From the NCBI GenBank assembly GCA_024684515.1, contig JAIKWS010000015.1:1-41719 (forward strand): 41,719 nt of DNA, given 5' to 3'. Origin of the DNA: Prevotella sp. (GTDB taxonomy: Bacteria; Bacteroidota; Bacteroidia; Bacteroidales; Bacteroidaceae). This document shows positions 17,013-27,293 of the stretch, piece after piece. The position numbers and the translations under genes were made by a program. How positions within the stretch are numbered: position 1 is the first letter of the stretch; the number at the start of each line of letters is the position of its first letter. Below the pieces are notes generated by a model that did not search any database, had not been told where the DNA came from, and was given only the letters and a program-made list of their open reading frames with translations.

Positions 17013-19859
17013 ATGAAGAAATTCTTTTTCTGTGTCTCTCTCGCTTTGGCGGGACTGATGACCTCCTGCATTGAGAAGTATGAGGAGGTGGATGCCGACG
17101 CAAAGCCCTCGTGGCTTGGTGGCAGCATCTATGCGGAACTGAAGAATCCTGACCCCTCGCGGTTGTCGGGCACCTTCTCCACCTACCTGCGGCTGGTAGA
17201 TGATCTTGGCTATGCCGAGACGCTGAACCGCACAGGTTCGAAGACGGTGTTCCCTGCAAACGACGAGGCGTTCCAACGTTTCTTCAGCAGTAATGACTGG
17301 GGCGTGTCGAGCTATGAGCAGTTGTCTGATGCTCAGAAGAAGCTGTTGCTCTACACGTCGATGCTCGACAATGCCCTGCTGCTGGGCATGTTGCCCAATG
17401 CCAGTAACGGTACTAGCGACCCCATGAAGGGTGCTGCCGTCAAGCATGCCACGAACGTCAGCGTGATCGACTCTATCCAGTTCATCCCCCAGGGCAGCGG
17501 CATGCCACAGGGCAATCCCTACTGGGAGAAGTACTACGACAAGGGCATCAACGTGGTGAGTGACAACACGAAGCCGATGATGGTGCACCTGACGCGTGAG
17601 TACATGCTGAACAACGACATCACCACGCTGGGTGACCAGAGCGACTTCGCCATCCTGACCGGCTCGCCCTATACGGAGGGCACGGCCTACATCTTCAACA
17701 ACCGCGTGGTGAATGGCGATGTGACCTGTCAGAACGGCTATGTGCACCAGATGGAAGACGTGCTCGTGCCCCCGGGCAACATGGCCCAGGTGCTGCGCCG
17801 CCATCCGTCGACGAGCTTCTACAGCCGCATCCTGGACCACTATGCCGTGCCGTACTTCGACGAGACGACCACACGTCAGTACAACGACTGGGCGGTGACC
17901 AACGGCAAGCCCGCCATCGACAGCATCTACCAGCTGCGCTACCTGAGCACACGCTCGCAGGGGGGCAACGCCCTGACCCGCGACCCCAACGGTTCGGAGA
18001 AGTCGTCGACCTATGTGCTCAACCTGGACCCGGGATGGAACCAGTACTATCCCAACGTGGCACAGGCATCGAACGTGGACAACGTGATACGCGACATCGC
18101 AGCCTTCTTCGTGCCCGACGACGAGGCCGTGAAGAAATACTTCCTGCCCGGAGGCGGCGGCTCGCACCTTATAGAAATATATGGTAGTACGCGCGAGGGT
18201 AGCGTGACCAACGACGAGGCACACCTGATGGAGAACCTCGACTCGCTGCATGCCAAGAAGCCCGAGGTGCTGGCATCGTTCACCCGCAACCTGCTCAAGC
18301 CCCGCTTCACGCAGACCGTGCCCTCGAAGTTCCCCAACGTCACCAACGACGCCTCGGAGAACATGGGACTGACACTCGACATCATCGACCGCAAGAGCGA
18401 TGGCAAGTACGACATCACCATCGCCAACAATGGTGTGATCTATGTGATCAACGATATGATCGTGCCCGATGAGTATCGTGCCGTGCTGGCTCCAGCATCG
18501 GAGTATCCCGACATGCGCGTGATGAACTGGGCCATCCAGGACGGACACTCCAATGGCGACTACCTGGGCGTGGACTTCAAGTACTACCTCATGGCCATGA
18601 GTGCCAACTATGCCTTCTTCATCCCCGAAGATCCCGCATTCGACCTTTATTATATAGATCCCACATCGCTGGCTCATGAAAACAACGGCGAGCCTGCACC
18701 CGAGGTGCTGCACTTCTACTTCGACACCGAGGCCAAGCGCCAGCCCTACGTGAAGTGCACCCGCTATCGCTACAATCCCGAAACGGGCGAGGTGGACCTG
18801 GAGAACCCCAGGGACGCCAATATCAGCGCCGTGAAGACCCAGCTCGTGGACATTCTGAACTATCACACCCTGATCCTGAAGAGTGGCGAGACCATCGGCC
18901 AGAACCACTACTACAAGACCAAGCACGGAGGTGAGGTATATGTAGACGGCAACATCGAGGACGGACGCGTGATGTCTGGCGCACAGATCGAGAACCCCGA
19001 CCTGCTGCCCGCCCCGCGCATCAAGAAGATATATAATGAGAAGAACGGACATGCCTATCGTCTGGACCGTGTGATACAGCCGCCGCACAAGAGCGTCTAT
19101 GCCGTGCTGATGGAGAGCGAGAACTTCACCGAGTTCATGGAGGCATGTACTGGTTTCCAGGCTACCGACCTGATGACCTGGGCCGGCATCTCTGCCGACA
19201 TCAACAAGGCCACCGGTGCCTCGGAGCAGGATGCCTTTACCATCTTCACCAGCAACTATAAGCTGGGATCGACAACCATCAACGATGCCTGCCTGGACTA
19301 CAACGTGAAGATGTTCAATACCTATAACTACACGCTCTTCGCTCCCGACAACAAGGCCATGGAGATAGCCTATCAGAACGGGCTGCCCCGCTGGTCGGAG
19401 ATACTAGCCCTGTTTGAGAAATACCATCAGGAGGACCAGGACGAGACCGAGGAGAGCAGCGAGATCAGCGCCGAGGAGCAGCAGGACATGGACCGTGCCA
19501 AGGCGATGATCAAGTGCATCCGCGACTTCGTGCGCTATCACTTCGTAACCAGTTCGGTATATGCCGACAACGAGGTGGCAGGTGGTGACTTCCAGTCGCT
19601 CTCGTCCGACGCTACGGGCGTGGCCAAGGAGGTGTCGATCTCGGGTGGCAATGGCAAGATTACCGTCACCGACCTCAAGGGTCACAGCGTGACCGTCGAT
19701 GCTGCCAACACCAACATGCTGGTCAACAAGATGGCCCGCGACTACTGGTTCAACGCTGCCAAGAAGACGGCCACGGCCATCGAGACCTCCTCGTTCTGCG
19801 CCGTGCACCAGATCTCGGAGCCCCTCTACAACAATGCATCTGGCCGCTTCGACCAATAA
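17013..19859 (+). CDS. Surface lipoprotein with about four fasciclin (FAS1) domains
   Basis: A 948-aa lipoprotein (lipobox LMTSC, Cys19) that opens the eight-gene operon. Four FAS1-like units can be traced by the pattern of a phrase such as TVFPANDEAF, FFVPDDEAVKKYF, FFIPEDPAFDLYY or TLFAPDNKAMEIAY, followed by a strand near GGEVYVDG or NGVIYVINDMIVP. The units span about 40-260, 260-500, 500-700 and 700-948. The last carries an acidic insertion (EDQDETEESSEISAEEQQD). FAS1 domains mediate adhesion and ligand binding in many phyla. In Bacteroidota they are often found beside SusC/SusD. Anchoring by lipid and operon context suggest a surface-exposed binding partner of the adjacent SusC. Its ligand is unknown. 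A long antisense ORF here is a codon-bias shadow. Confidence 0.88.
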   Translation: MKKFFFCVSLALAGLMTSCIEKYEEVDADAKPSWLGGSIYAELKNPDPSRLSGTFSTYLRLVDDLGYAETLNRTGSKTVFPANDEAFQRFFSSNDWGVSSYEQLSDAQKKLLLYTSMLDNALLLGMLPNASNGTSDPMKGAAVKHATNVSVIDSIQFIPQGSGMPQGNPYWEKYYDKGINVVSDNTKPMMVHLTREYMLNNDITTLGDQSDFAILTGSPYTEGTAYIFNNRVVNGDVTCQNGYVHQMEDVLVPPGNMAQVLRRHPSTSFYSRILDHYAVPYFDETTTRQYNDWAVTNGKPAIDSIYQLRYLSTRSQGGNALTRDPNGSEKSSTYVLNLDPGWNQYYPNVAQASNVDNVIRDIAAFFVPDDEAVKKYFLPGGGGSHLIEIYGSTREGSVTNDEAHLMENLDSLHAKKPEVLASFTRNLLKPRFTQTVPSKFPNVTNDASENMGLTLDIIDRKSDGKYDITIANNGVIYVINDMIVPDEYRAVLAPASEYPDMRVMNWAIQDGHSNGDYLGVDFKYYLMAMSANYAFFIPEDPAFDLYYIDPTSLAHENNGEPAPEVLHFYFDTEAKRQPYVKCTRYRYNPETGEVDLENPRDANISAVKTQLVDILNYHTLILKSGETIGQNHYYKTKHGGEVYVDGNIEDGRVMSGAQIENPDLLPAPRIKKIYNEKNGHAYRLDRVIQPPHKSVYAVLMESENFTEFMEACTGFQATDLMTWAGISADINKATGASEQDAFTIFTSNYKLGSTTINDACLDYNVKMFNTYNYTLFAPDNKAMEIAYQNGLPRWSEILALFEKYHQEDQDETEESSEISAEEQQDMDRAKAMIKCIRDFVRYHFVTSSVYADNEVAGGDFQSLSSDATGVAKEVSISGGNGKITVTDLKGHSVTVDAANTNMLVNKMARDYWFNAAKKTATAIETSSFCAVHQISEPLYNNASGRFDQ

Positions 19860-19898
19860 CCTATTACGTAAACAGCGAACGATAAAGATTTTAAGGCA

Positions 19899-22800
19899 AT
19901 GAACGTAAAGAAAGTCATATTTACTGCCCTGATGGTACTGGTAGCACAGCTGGCCATGGCACAGGGGGTACGCATTTCAGGTACGGTGAGCGACAGCGAC
20001 GGTCCCATCATGATGGGTAATGTCGTGGAGATAGATGACAACAACCGTATCGTATCGGCTACGCAGACAGACTTCAACGGTAACTTCTCGCTCTCGATCA
20101 AGAGCACGAAGAACAAGCTGAAGTTCTCTTATGTAGGCGACAAGGACAGAGTTGTCACCATTGGCAACCAGAAAACATTCAAGATTGTGCTGCAGCCCGC
20201 CAACACACAGCTCAAGGAGGTGAAGGTGATCGGACGCCGCGGTGCCTCCGGAGGACTGATGCTCCAGAAGAAGGAGATTGCCGTGTCGCAGCAGACCATG
20301 TCGATGGAACAGGTGGAAGGTCTCGCCTTCACCTCGGCCGACGAGGCCCTGCAGGGTGAGATTGCCGGTCTGGACATCGTGGCCAACTCAGGTAACCTCG
20401 GTGCCGGCACACAGATGCGCCTGCGTGGTGTCACCACGCTGTCGGCCAATGCCAACCCGCTCATCGTCGTCGACGACAAGATCTTCGATAACCCTGACGA
20501 GAACTTCGACTATGCCAACGCCGACGAGGAGCAGTACTCCTCGCTGCTGTCGGTCAACGTGGAGGATATCGCCAGCATCACCGTGCTGAAAGACGCTGCC
20601 GCCACGGCCGTCTGGGGCTCGCGAGGTGCCAACGGTGTGATCCTCATCACCACCAAGCGCGGCGCACGCGGCAAACCACGTATCAACTTCTCGTATAAGT
20701 TCACAGGCACCTGGCAGCCCGAGGGCTATCAGCTGCTGAACGGTGACGACTACACCATGCTGATGAAGGAGGAGTTCTACAACCCCACACAGCAGAGCGA
20801 CCGCACCACGACCATGGCCGAGCTCAACTACGACAAGAGCGGCTATGCCGACTGGGAGAACTGGAACAACAATACCGACTGGGTCAAGGCTGTCACACAG
20901 TTCGGACCTATGCACGACTATAACGTCAACCTGACCGGTGGCGGACAGAAGGCACAGTTCCGTATCTCCGCTGGCTACAAGCACCAGACGGGTACCATCA
21001 TCGAGCAGAAGCTGCAGCAGTTCACCACGCGTATGGCTCTGGACTATAACGTGTCGGACCGCATCCGCTTCATCACCAACTTCGCCCTGACCTATACCGA
21101 CAACAACAAGAACTATTCGGGACTGCTCGGTATAGCACAGAACCAGGCACCTAACATGTCGATCTACCGCCAGGACGGCAACGGCAACGATACCGACGAG
21201 TACTTCCTGATGAACCCTACGGCCCCCAACCGCCAGACATCACCCTACGACGGCATGTACTCGAGCTACGACCTGTCGGGGTCGTACAACCTGGGCAACC
21301 CCGTCGCCATCGGCAGACTGGCATGGTCGAAGGATAACACCTACCGACTGAACCCCGACTTTACCATCACGTACGAGATACTGGGCACCGAGGCCGAGAA
21401 GAGCCGACTGACCTTCAAGGGACGCGTGGACTTCGACATCTTTGCCGAGAGCCGCCCAGACTACTATCCTGCTGCACTGGCCAACTCGCAATGGACGGCA
21501 GACAACTATAACACCACCAGCAACTACGAGTTCAACCGCATGCGAATAGGCGGACGTGCCGAGCTGGTGTTCACACCCTACTTCAAGAACCGCGACTGGT
21601 CGTCGAGCATGCTCCTGCGCTATGAGATGAGCTCGCAGAGCAGCAACAACCAGACGGTGAACATGAACCACCTGCCCAACGGCATCACCTCGTCGACCGT
21701 CGACGCCTATCCCGGCACACCGAGCAGCGGCAACTCACGCTCGAAGTCGCAGTCGGCATTCTACAACGGCAGCCTCAGCTATAAGGACGGCCGCTACGCC
21801 ATGCAGTTCTCGCTGCGTGCCGACGGTGACTCGAAGTTCGGTCCCAAGCACAAGTACGCCGTCTTCCCAGGTGTCTCGTTCCGCTATAACCTCAGCGACG
21901 AGCCGTTCATGAACTGGTCAGACAAGTGGCTCTCGATGCTCGGCTTCCGCGTGTCGTATGGTATCAACGGACGGGCACCCAGCAGCGACTACCTCTTCTA
22001 TAACACCTATAAGGAGTCGGCAGGCAGCTATGGTAAGGGTAACACCAGCCTGGCCAACTATGCCACGCTCGACGGACTGAAGCTCGACGACCTGCGATGG
22101 GAGAAGACCAAGAGCTATAACCTCGGTATCAACCTCGGACTGTGGGACAACCGCATCGAGGTGGACTTCGACTACTATTTCAAGAATACGACCGACATGC
22201 TGCAGAGCAGCGTCAAGATTCCTTCCTATACCGGCTATGCCTCTATCTCCTATGCCAACGTGGGACGCATGACCAACCAGGGTTGGGAAATGAACATCTC
22301 GGCACGCCGCTTCATCAAGGTAGGCAAGTTCTCGGCCGACTTCGGACTGAACGTCGCACAGAACAGCAACCTGCTCAAGGAGATGGACGAGAGCGTGCTG
22401 GAGGCCATCAACGGTACGACCTGGGATGCCAGCAAGCGCGGCAGCTATCCCGTCCGCGTGCAGCTGAACAACTCGCTCGGCTCTATCTACGGCTTCCGCT
22501 ATCAGGGCGTCTACCAATATACCTACGACTATCTGCAGAATTACGCCAAGGAGAACAACCTCACACCTGAGCAGTATGAGGACTGGATCAACGAGTTCCT
22601 GGCCAGTGGCAAGACAGCCCCTGTGGCAGTAGCCGCCGACGGCAAGGTGGTGATGACCAACACCGGCGAGCCACAGCACATGAAGTACGCCTACGGCTCG
22701 TCGTCGGAGACCAACTTCCAGGGTGGTGATGCCAAGTATGAGGATATCAACCACGACGGACAGATCAACGCCCTCGACGTGGTGTACCTGGGCAACTCGC

Positions 22801-23291
22801 TGCCGAAGATCAACGGTGGTTTCAACCTCACACTCAACTACGGGCGCTTCTTCGTCAAGGGACGTTTCACCTACCGCTTCGGCAACAAGGTGGTCAACGC
22901 CGCTCGCATGAGCCTCGAGCAGATGTTCGGTACCAACAACCAGTGCTCGACGGTCAACTACCGCTGGCGCAAGGACGGCGACGACACCCCCATGCCACGA
23001 GCCATGTATCAGACGGGCTGGAACTTCCAGAACTCTGACCGCTATGTCGAGAACGGCGGCTTCGTACGCTTCCAGAACCTGCAGGTCGGCTACCGCTTCG
23101 ACAACAAGATAATCAAGAAGTGGGGTCTGAACAGACTGCAAGCCTACGCCTCGCTCAACAACCTCTATGTGTGGACCAAGTATAGCGGCATCGACCCCGA
23201 GGTGTCGTCAGTCGGCTATAATCCTGCCATCGACAACTCGAAAACACCACGCTCGAAGCAGTTCACGCTGACGCTGAATGTGGGATTCTAA
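19899..23291 (+). CDS. SusC/RagA-type TonB-dependent transporter (first of two)
   Basis: A 1130-aa outer-membrane barrel that imports ligands with TonB energy. Order: signal peptide (ends AMAQ), a carboxypeptidase-D-like regulatory domain (GVRISGTVSDSDGPIMMGN, about 22-100), a plug with LQGEIAGLDIVANSGNLGAGT, RLRGVTTLSANANPLIVVDD and ITVLKDAAATAVWGSRGANGVILITTKRG (about 110-255), then the barrel to the terminal NVGF. All are standard for SusC proteins. It begins 39 bp after the FAS1 gene and is followed 33 bp later by its SusD partner. Substrate class cannot be told from sequence. Codon use is strongly C/G-ending, unlike the second SusC in the same operon. Confidence 0.96.
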   Translation: MNVKKVIFTALMVLVAQLAMAQGVRISGTVSDSDGPIMMGNVVEIDDNNRIVSATQTDFNGNFSLSIKSTKNKLKFSYVGDKDRVVTIGNQKTFKIVLQPANTQLKEVKVIGRRGASGGLMLQKKEIAVSQQTMSMEQVEGLAFTSADEALQGEIAGLDIVANSGNLGAGTQMRLRGVTTLSANANPLIVVDDKIFDNPDENFDYANADEEQYSSLLSVNVEDIASITVLKDAAATAVWGSRGANGVILITTKRGARGKPRINFSYKFTGTWQPEGYQLLNGDDYTMLMKEEFYNPTQQSDRTTTMAELNYDKSGYADWENWNNNTDWVKAVTQFGPMHDYNVNLTGGGQKAQFRISAGYKHQTGTIIEQKLQQFTTRMALDYNVSDRIRFITNFALTYTDNNKNYSGLLGIAQNQAPNMSIYRQDGNGNDTDEYFLMNPTAPNRQTSPYDGMYSSYDLSGSYNLGNPVAIGRLAWSKDNTYRLNPDFTITYEILGTEAEKSRLTFKGRVDFDIFAESRPDYYPAALANSQWTADNYNTTSNYEFNRMRIGGRAELVFTPYFKNRDWSSSMLLRYEMSSQSSNNQTVNMNHLPNGITSSTVDAYPGTPSSGNSRSKSQSAFYNGSLSYKDGRYAMQFSLRADGDSKFGPKHKYAVFPGVSFRYNLSDEPFMNWSDKWLSMLGFRVSYGINGRAPSSDYLFYNTYKESAGSYGKGNTSLANYATLDGLKLDDLRWEKTKSYNLGINLGLWDNRIEVDFDYYFKNTTDMLQSSVKIPSYTGYASISYANVGRMTNQGWEMNISARRFIKVGKFSADFGLNVAQNSNLLKEMDESVLEAINGTTWDASKRGSYPVRVQLNNSLGSIYGFRYQGVYQYTYDYLQNYAKENNLTPEQYEDWINEFLASGKTAPVAVAADGKVVMTNTGEPQHMKYAYGSSSETNFQGGDAKYEDINHDGQINALDVVYLGNSLPKINGGFNLTLNYGRFFVKGRFTYRFGNKVVNAARMSLEQMFGTNNQCSTVNYRWRKDGDDTPMPRAMYQTGWNFQNSDRYVENGGFVRFQNLQVGYRFDNKIIKKWGLNRLQAYASLNNLYVWTKYSGIDPEVSSVGYNPAIDNSKTPRSKQFTLTLNVGF

Positions 23292-23324
23292 AGATTATCT
23301 GTAACTCGTAAATAGTAATTAATC

Positions 23325-25097
23325 ATGATGATTACCAAGCTATATAAAATAATGTGTGTCGGCGCTGCTGCCTGTCTCATGACAAGTTGCATGGATACCA
23401 TCATCCTGCCCGACGACAAGACGGTCGATGAGGACTTCTGGAAGACGAAGGAAGACGTGGCATCGATGGTCAATGGCGCCTATGCCGCCATGGCCGCCGA
23501 CGACGTGCTCTCGAAACTCATCGTGTGGGGTGACTTCCGCGGGGATGAATTCCTGCGCACACCCTCGGCCAAGGTGAGCGCCACCGTCACGGCACTCGAC
23601 GAGATAGCTGCCGTGAATATGCAGACCACCAACCAGTATGCCGCATGGGCATCACTCTATACCGTCATCAACCGCTGCAATATCGTCCTCGACAGGGCAG
23701 AGGCCGTGATGATGGAAGACCCGAACTACACCCTCGGCGACTATCAGGTGGACCGCTCGCAGATGCTCAGCCTGCGCGCCCTGTGCTACTTCTACCTGGT
23801 GCGCAACTTCCGCGACGTGCCCTTCGTACAGGAAGCCTATATGAACGACAGCCAGAACATGGACCTGCCACAGACGGCTCCCGCCGAGATTATAGACCAT
23901 TGCATCGCCGACCTGGAAGAGGCCAGCAAGACAGCCATCGCAGCACGTAGCTACCCCGTCAGCGAGTGGCGACGCGTGGGATGGATCACCGACGACGGTA
24001 TCAACGCCATGCTCGCAGACATCTATCTCTGGAGAGCGTCGGTCATGCACAGCCAGGCTGACTACGAGCAGTGTGTCAACTACTGCGACAAGGTCATCGA
24101 GTCGAAGCAGGCACAGCACATCCGCGGACGCAACGAGGTGGTGCCCAAGGTCTATCCCCTGGCCGATGCCGCCGACATGTACGAGGATATCTTCTTCGAG
24201 CAGAACGCCGAGGAGAGCATCTTCGAGCTGCAGTCGAGAAGCAATACCGCCCTCTGCCAGTATTATTACAAATATGAGAGCGCTGCCACCAACGGTGGTG
24301 AGGGCTGGCTGCAGGCTACACCCATCTTCGGGGCCACTCCTCACTCTGTTTATAACGCCACGACGAGCGTCAGCAGCAATGCCCTGTTCAGTACCAGCGA
24401 CATGCGCTACTATGCTGCCTGCTACTATCCCAGCGCAGGCGAGGAAGGCTACAGCGTGAGAAAGATGATCAGCGACAATCCCGTTCGCGACAAGACCGTG
24501 GTCAAGGAGCGTGAGTCGTACGACTATGGCGGAATGAACCGCAACTACAACGTCTATCGCCTGAGTGACGTCATGCTGATGAAGGCCGAGGCACTCGTGC
24601 AGCAGGTGGACACCACCTGGGCCGCCGAGGACCAGGCTGCCGGACTGCAGAAGGCCTTCAACATGGTGCAGGCCGTCAACACGCGGGCCCTGCATCAGGA
24701 CAACCAGGGCGACTCGTTGAAGTGGAGTACCTTCAAGGGCCTGGACAAGGACCAGTTCGAACAGCTCGTGCTACAGGAGCGCCTGCGTGAGTTCTGCTTC
24801 GAGGGGCGCCGCTGGTATGACCTCATGCGCTATAACTACCGCCACGTAGAGGGCGTGGACTACACCCGCACGATGTATAGCATCATAGAGAGTGGCGAGG
24901 CCCTGGTGCCCAACTACAAGGAGATGCTCAACCTGATGACCCGCCAGCGCGGCAACGAGGCCAATGGCGTGAAAGCCAAGATGCGCGACGAGGCCTATCT
25001 CTATATGCCTATCCCCAACAGCGACCTGATCGTAGCACCACAGCTGCATCAGAATCCGGCTTATAAGGATACGAACGAATTTGAAAAGACTTATTAA
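23325..25097 (+). CDS. SusD/RagB-type surface glycan-binding lipoprotein (first of two)
   Basis: A 590-aa lipoprotein (LMTSC, Cys22) forming the lid of the SusC transporter. Family features are WKTKEDVASMVNGAYAAM near the N-terminus, the helical repeat segment SLRALCYFYLVRNFRDVPFV (TPR-like), YRLSDVMLMKAEALVQ, and the C-terminal LVLQERLREFCFEGRRWYDLMRY followed by YMPIPNSDLIVAPQLHQNPAY. Two start codons (ATGATG at 23325) are equally good. It is cotranscribed with the upstream SusC and followed by two FAS1 lipoproteins, an arrangement that suggests a multi-protein surface complex. Confidence 0.95.
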   Translation: MMITKLYKIMCVGAAACLMTSCMDTIILPDDKTVDEDFWKTKEDVASMVNGAYAAMAADDVLSKLIVWGDFRGDEFLRTPSAKVSATVTALDEIAAVNMQTTNQYAAWASLYTVINRCNIVLDRAEAVMMEDPNYTLGDYQVDRSQMLSLRALCYFYLVRNFRDVPFVQEAYMNDSQNMDLPQTAPAEIIDHCIADLEEASKTAIAARSYPVSEWRRVGWITDDGINAMLADIYLWRASVMHSQADYEQCVNYCDKVIESKQAQHIRGRNEVVPKVYPLADAADMYEDIFFEQNAEESIFELQSRSNTALCQYYYKYESAATNGGEGWLQATPIFGATPHSVYNATTSVSSNALFSTSDMRYYAACYYPSAGEEGYSVRKMISDNPVRDKTVVKERESYDYGGMNRNYNVYRLSDVMLMKAEALVQQVDTTWAAEDQAAGLQKAFNMVQAVNTRALHQDNQGDSLKWSTFKGLDKDQFEQLVLQERLREFCFEGRRWYDLMRYNYRHVEGVDYTRTMYSIIESGEALVPNYKEMLNLMTRQRGNEANGVKAKMRDEAYLYMPIPNSDLIVAPQLHQNPAYKDTNEFEKTY

Positions 25098-25115
25098 ACC
25101 AAAGGAGGAACTACA

Positions 25116-27260
25116 ATGAAGAATCATTTGATTAATATGAGTAGACGGATTTTTGCCTTCGGTGTCATCGGTATGGCGATGGCTGCCGTGACAGGCTGTA
25201 ATCCCGAGCCCGACGAGTCGGATCTCTATACCGCTACGGGCGAGACGGCTGCCGACTATATCAACCGCAAGCCGGAATTGTCGTCGTTCGAGAGCGTCCT
25301 TGTCAAGGCCGGACTGCAGCGCAACCTGTCGTCGTATGGTGAATATACATGCTTCATACCTACCAACGATGCCGTGGCTGCCTATATCGACAAGCTATAT
25401 AACGATACCGAAGCCTCCATACCACACAACGGACTGTCGGACAACTCGCTCGAGGCACTCATCTCGAACGATAGTCTCTGTAACGACATCGCCAAGTATC
25501 ACCTGCATGCCAACGAGTCGCTGACCACCATCGAGATGGGCGGCGGTAGCGGGTCTATCAGCACCATGCTCCGCATACCTATCGCCAGCGACGGCTCGAC
25601 CGGCAAGATCATGCTCAACCAGGTGGCTACCATCATCGAGCCCGACAGCATCGTGACCAACGGCGTGGTGCACGTCATCGACTCGGTCATACCACGTAAC
25701 AGCCGACTGCTGCCCGAGGAGATGGACCGCCTGCAGGAGTTCAGCATCTTCAACGAGGCGCTGCAGCTGACAGGACTGGCCGACTCTATCAGGAAGACGA
25801 AGAAGGACGCCGTGTACACCATCTCCGATCGTAACGATACCAATGGCGACCCCCTCTACGTGCCCGATGAGTGCAAGATCATGTACACCATCTTCGCTGA
25901 GCCCGACTCGGTGATGAAGCTCAACGGTATCAACAATATTGATGACCTCATCGACTATGCCAACCGTATCTACGGTGATGCTGCCTCATGGTATGACTAT
26001 CCGGTGGAGAAGGGCTATACCATCAGCACCGGCGATGACTATACCAACCGTTTCAACACGCTGAACATGTTCGTGGCCTACCACATCCTCTATGCCGGCA
26101 TGCCGGAAGACGAGCTGGTATACGAGCGTAACAGCAAGTGGAGGAAAGAGGGCTACTGGAACTATACCAACGGTGCCCAGCCCTTCGACTTCTATGAGAC
26201 GATGCTGCCCAATACCATTCTGAAGATCTGGCAGCCGTTCCCCATGCAGAGCAAGCTATCCCTCTACATCAACCGCTGTCTGGCATTCAACACCCTGACC
26301 GACGAACTCGGAACGATGGGTACCGAAAGCCTGCACCAGGTAGTCAGGGAGGGCGTTAAGATCAACCGTTCGAGCGACAAGGCCAGCGGTTGTCAGAACT
26401 TCAACATCCAGACCTTCAATGGCTATATCCACAGTCTGCAGGGAATGCTTGTCTACGACGAACAGGTCGTGACGGGTGTGCTCCACGAGCGTCTGCGCTT
26501 CGACAGTACGACGTTCCTGGTGGAGTTTATCAACAACGGCATCCGCATGTCGACCAACTCAGAGGTCAAGGCTCTCAATGGCGGTGGCAGCGGCAACCGT
26601 GTGGCATTCCCATTGAACTATTTCGACAATGTGGTGAGCTATACGTCGGAGAACCGCTTCCGCTATAATGTGAAGGGCGCCTATAATGCATGGCAGAGCG
26701 ACACCTTCCAGGGATGGGGTAACTACGACCTGGCTATCAAACTGCCGCCAGTGCCCACGAACCACTATGAGTTCCGCATCTTCTACACCCCAATGTCGCA
26801 CGGTGGCATGATGCAGTTCTACATGGGTACCAACAGTAAGCTGCAGTCGATGATGGCACTTGACATCCCGCTCGATGTGCGTATTCCTATCGACGACCCA
26901 CGTATCGGCTGGACCGTGTTCACCGAGGAGGACGACTACGGCGTGTCGACCGACGCTGCCATGCGTAACCGTGGTTACATGCGCGGACTATACTCCTATG
27001 CCGACCATGCCGAGCGTGGCGACCTGAATACTACGCCCGGTATCATCAACGACGAGCGTAACATGCGCTATACCACAACAGGCAACAACAGCCTGCGCAG
27101 GATTATGGGACGTATGGAGATGAAACAGAGCGACGAGCACTGGTTCCGCATCAAGAGCGTCATTAGTGATGCTACCGACCTGAAGTGGCAGTTCGACTAT
27201 ATCGAGTTCGTACCGCTGGACATCGTGGACAACGATACCTACTCTGAGGACTGGTTCTAG
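25116..27260 (+). CDS. FAS1-domain lipoprotein with C-terminal sandwich domain
   Basis: A 714-aa surface lipoprotein (lipobox AVTGC, Cys28). Two FAS1 units are evident: about 40-200 (SSFESVLVKAGLQRNLSSYGEYTCFIPTNDAV ... TNGVVHVIDSVI) and about 200-460, ending in FNGYIHSLQGMLVYDE. Residues 470-714 form a separate, probably beta-sandwich domain (YDLAIKLPPVPTNHYEFRIFYTP ... HWFRIKSVI ... FDYIEFVPL), which looks related to the C-terminal part of the next gene. A possible SD-like AAAGGAGG lies 12 bp before the ATG, rare in this window. It is probably part of the outer-membrane complex with SusC/SusD; ligand unknown. Confidence 0.85.
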   Translation: MKNHLINMSRRIFAFGVIGMAMAAVTGCNPEPDESDLYTATGETAADYINRKPELSSFESVLVKAGLQRNLSSYGEYTCFIPTNDAVAAYIDKLYNDTEASIPHNGLSDNSLEALISNDSLCNDIAKYHLHANESLTTIEMGGGSGSISTMLRIPIASDGSTGKIMLNQVATIIEPDSIVTNGVVHVIDSVIPRNSRLLPEEMDRLQEFSIFNEALQLTGLADSIRKTKKDAVYTISDRNDTNGDPLYVPDECKIMYTIFAEPDSVMKLNGINNIDDLIDYANRIYGDAASWYDYPVEKGYTISTGDDYTNRFNTLNMFVAYHILYAGMPEDELVYERNSKWRKEGYWNYTNGAQPFDFYETMLPNTILKIWQPFPMQSKLSLYINRCLAFNTLTDELGTMGTESLHQVVREGVKINRSSDKASGCQNFNIQTFNGYIHSLQGMLVYDEQVVTGVLHERLRFDSTTFLVEFINNGIRMSTNSEVKALNGGGSGNRVAFPLNYFDNVVSYTSENRFRYNVKGAYNAWQSDTFQGWGNYDLAIKLPPVPTNHYEFRIFYTPMSHGGMMQFYMGTNSKLQSMMALDIPLDVRIPIDDPRIGWTVFTEEDDYGVSTDAAMRNRGYMRGLYSYADHAERGDLNTTPGIINDERNMRYTTTGNNSLRRIMGRMEMKQSDEHWFRIKSVISDATDLKWQFDYIEFVPLDIVDNDTYSEDWF

Positions 27261-27293
27261 AAATTGAATGTTGAACATTGATTATTAGGAATT

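Noticed and set aside
16995..19088. 697-aa open frame antisense to the first FAS1 gene
   Set aside because: It mirrors a strongly C/G-ending coding strand, is rich in Val, His, Gly and Leu as such shadows are, has no domain pattern, and overlaps a well-supported lipoprotein gene and its promoter.
21918..23141. 407-aa open frame antisense to the first SusC
   Set aside because: Same codon-bias effect; the sense strand encodes a complete TonB-dependent transporter with all expected motifs.
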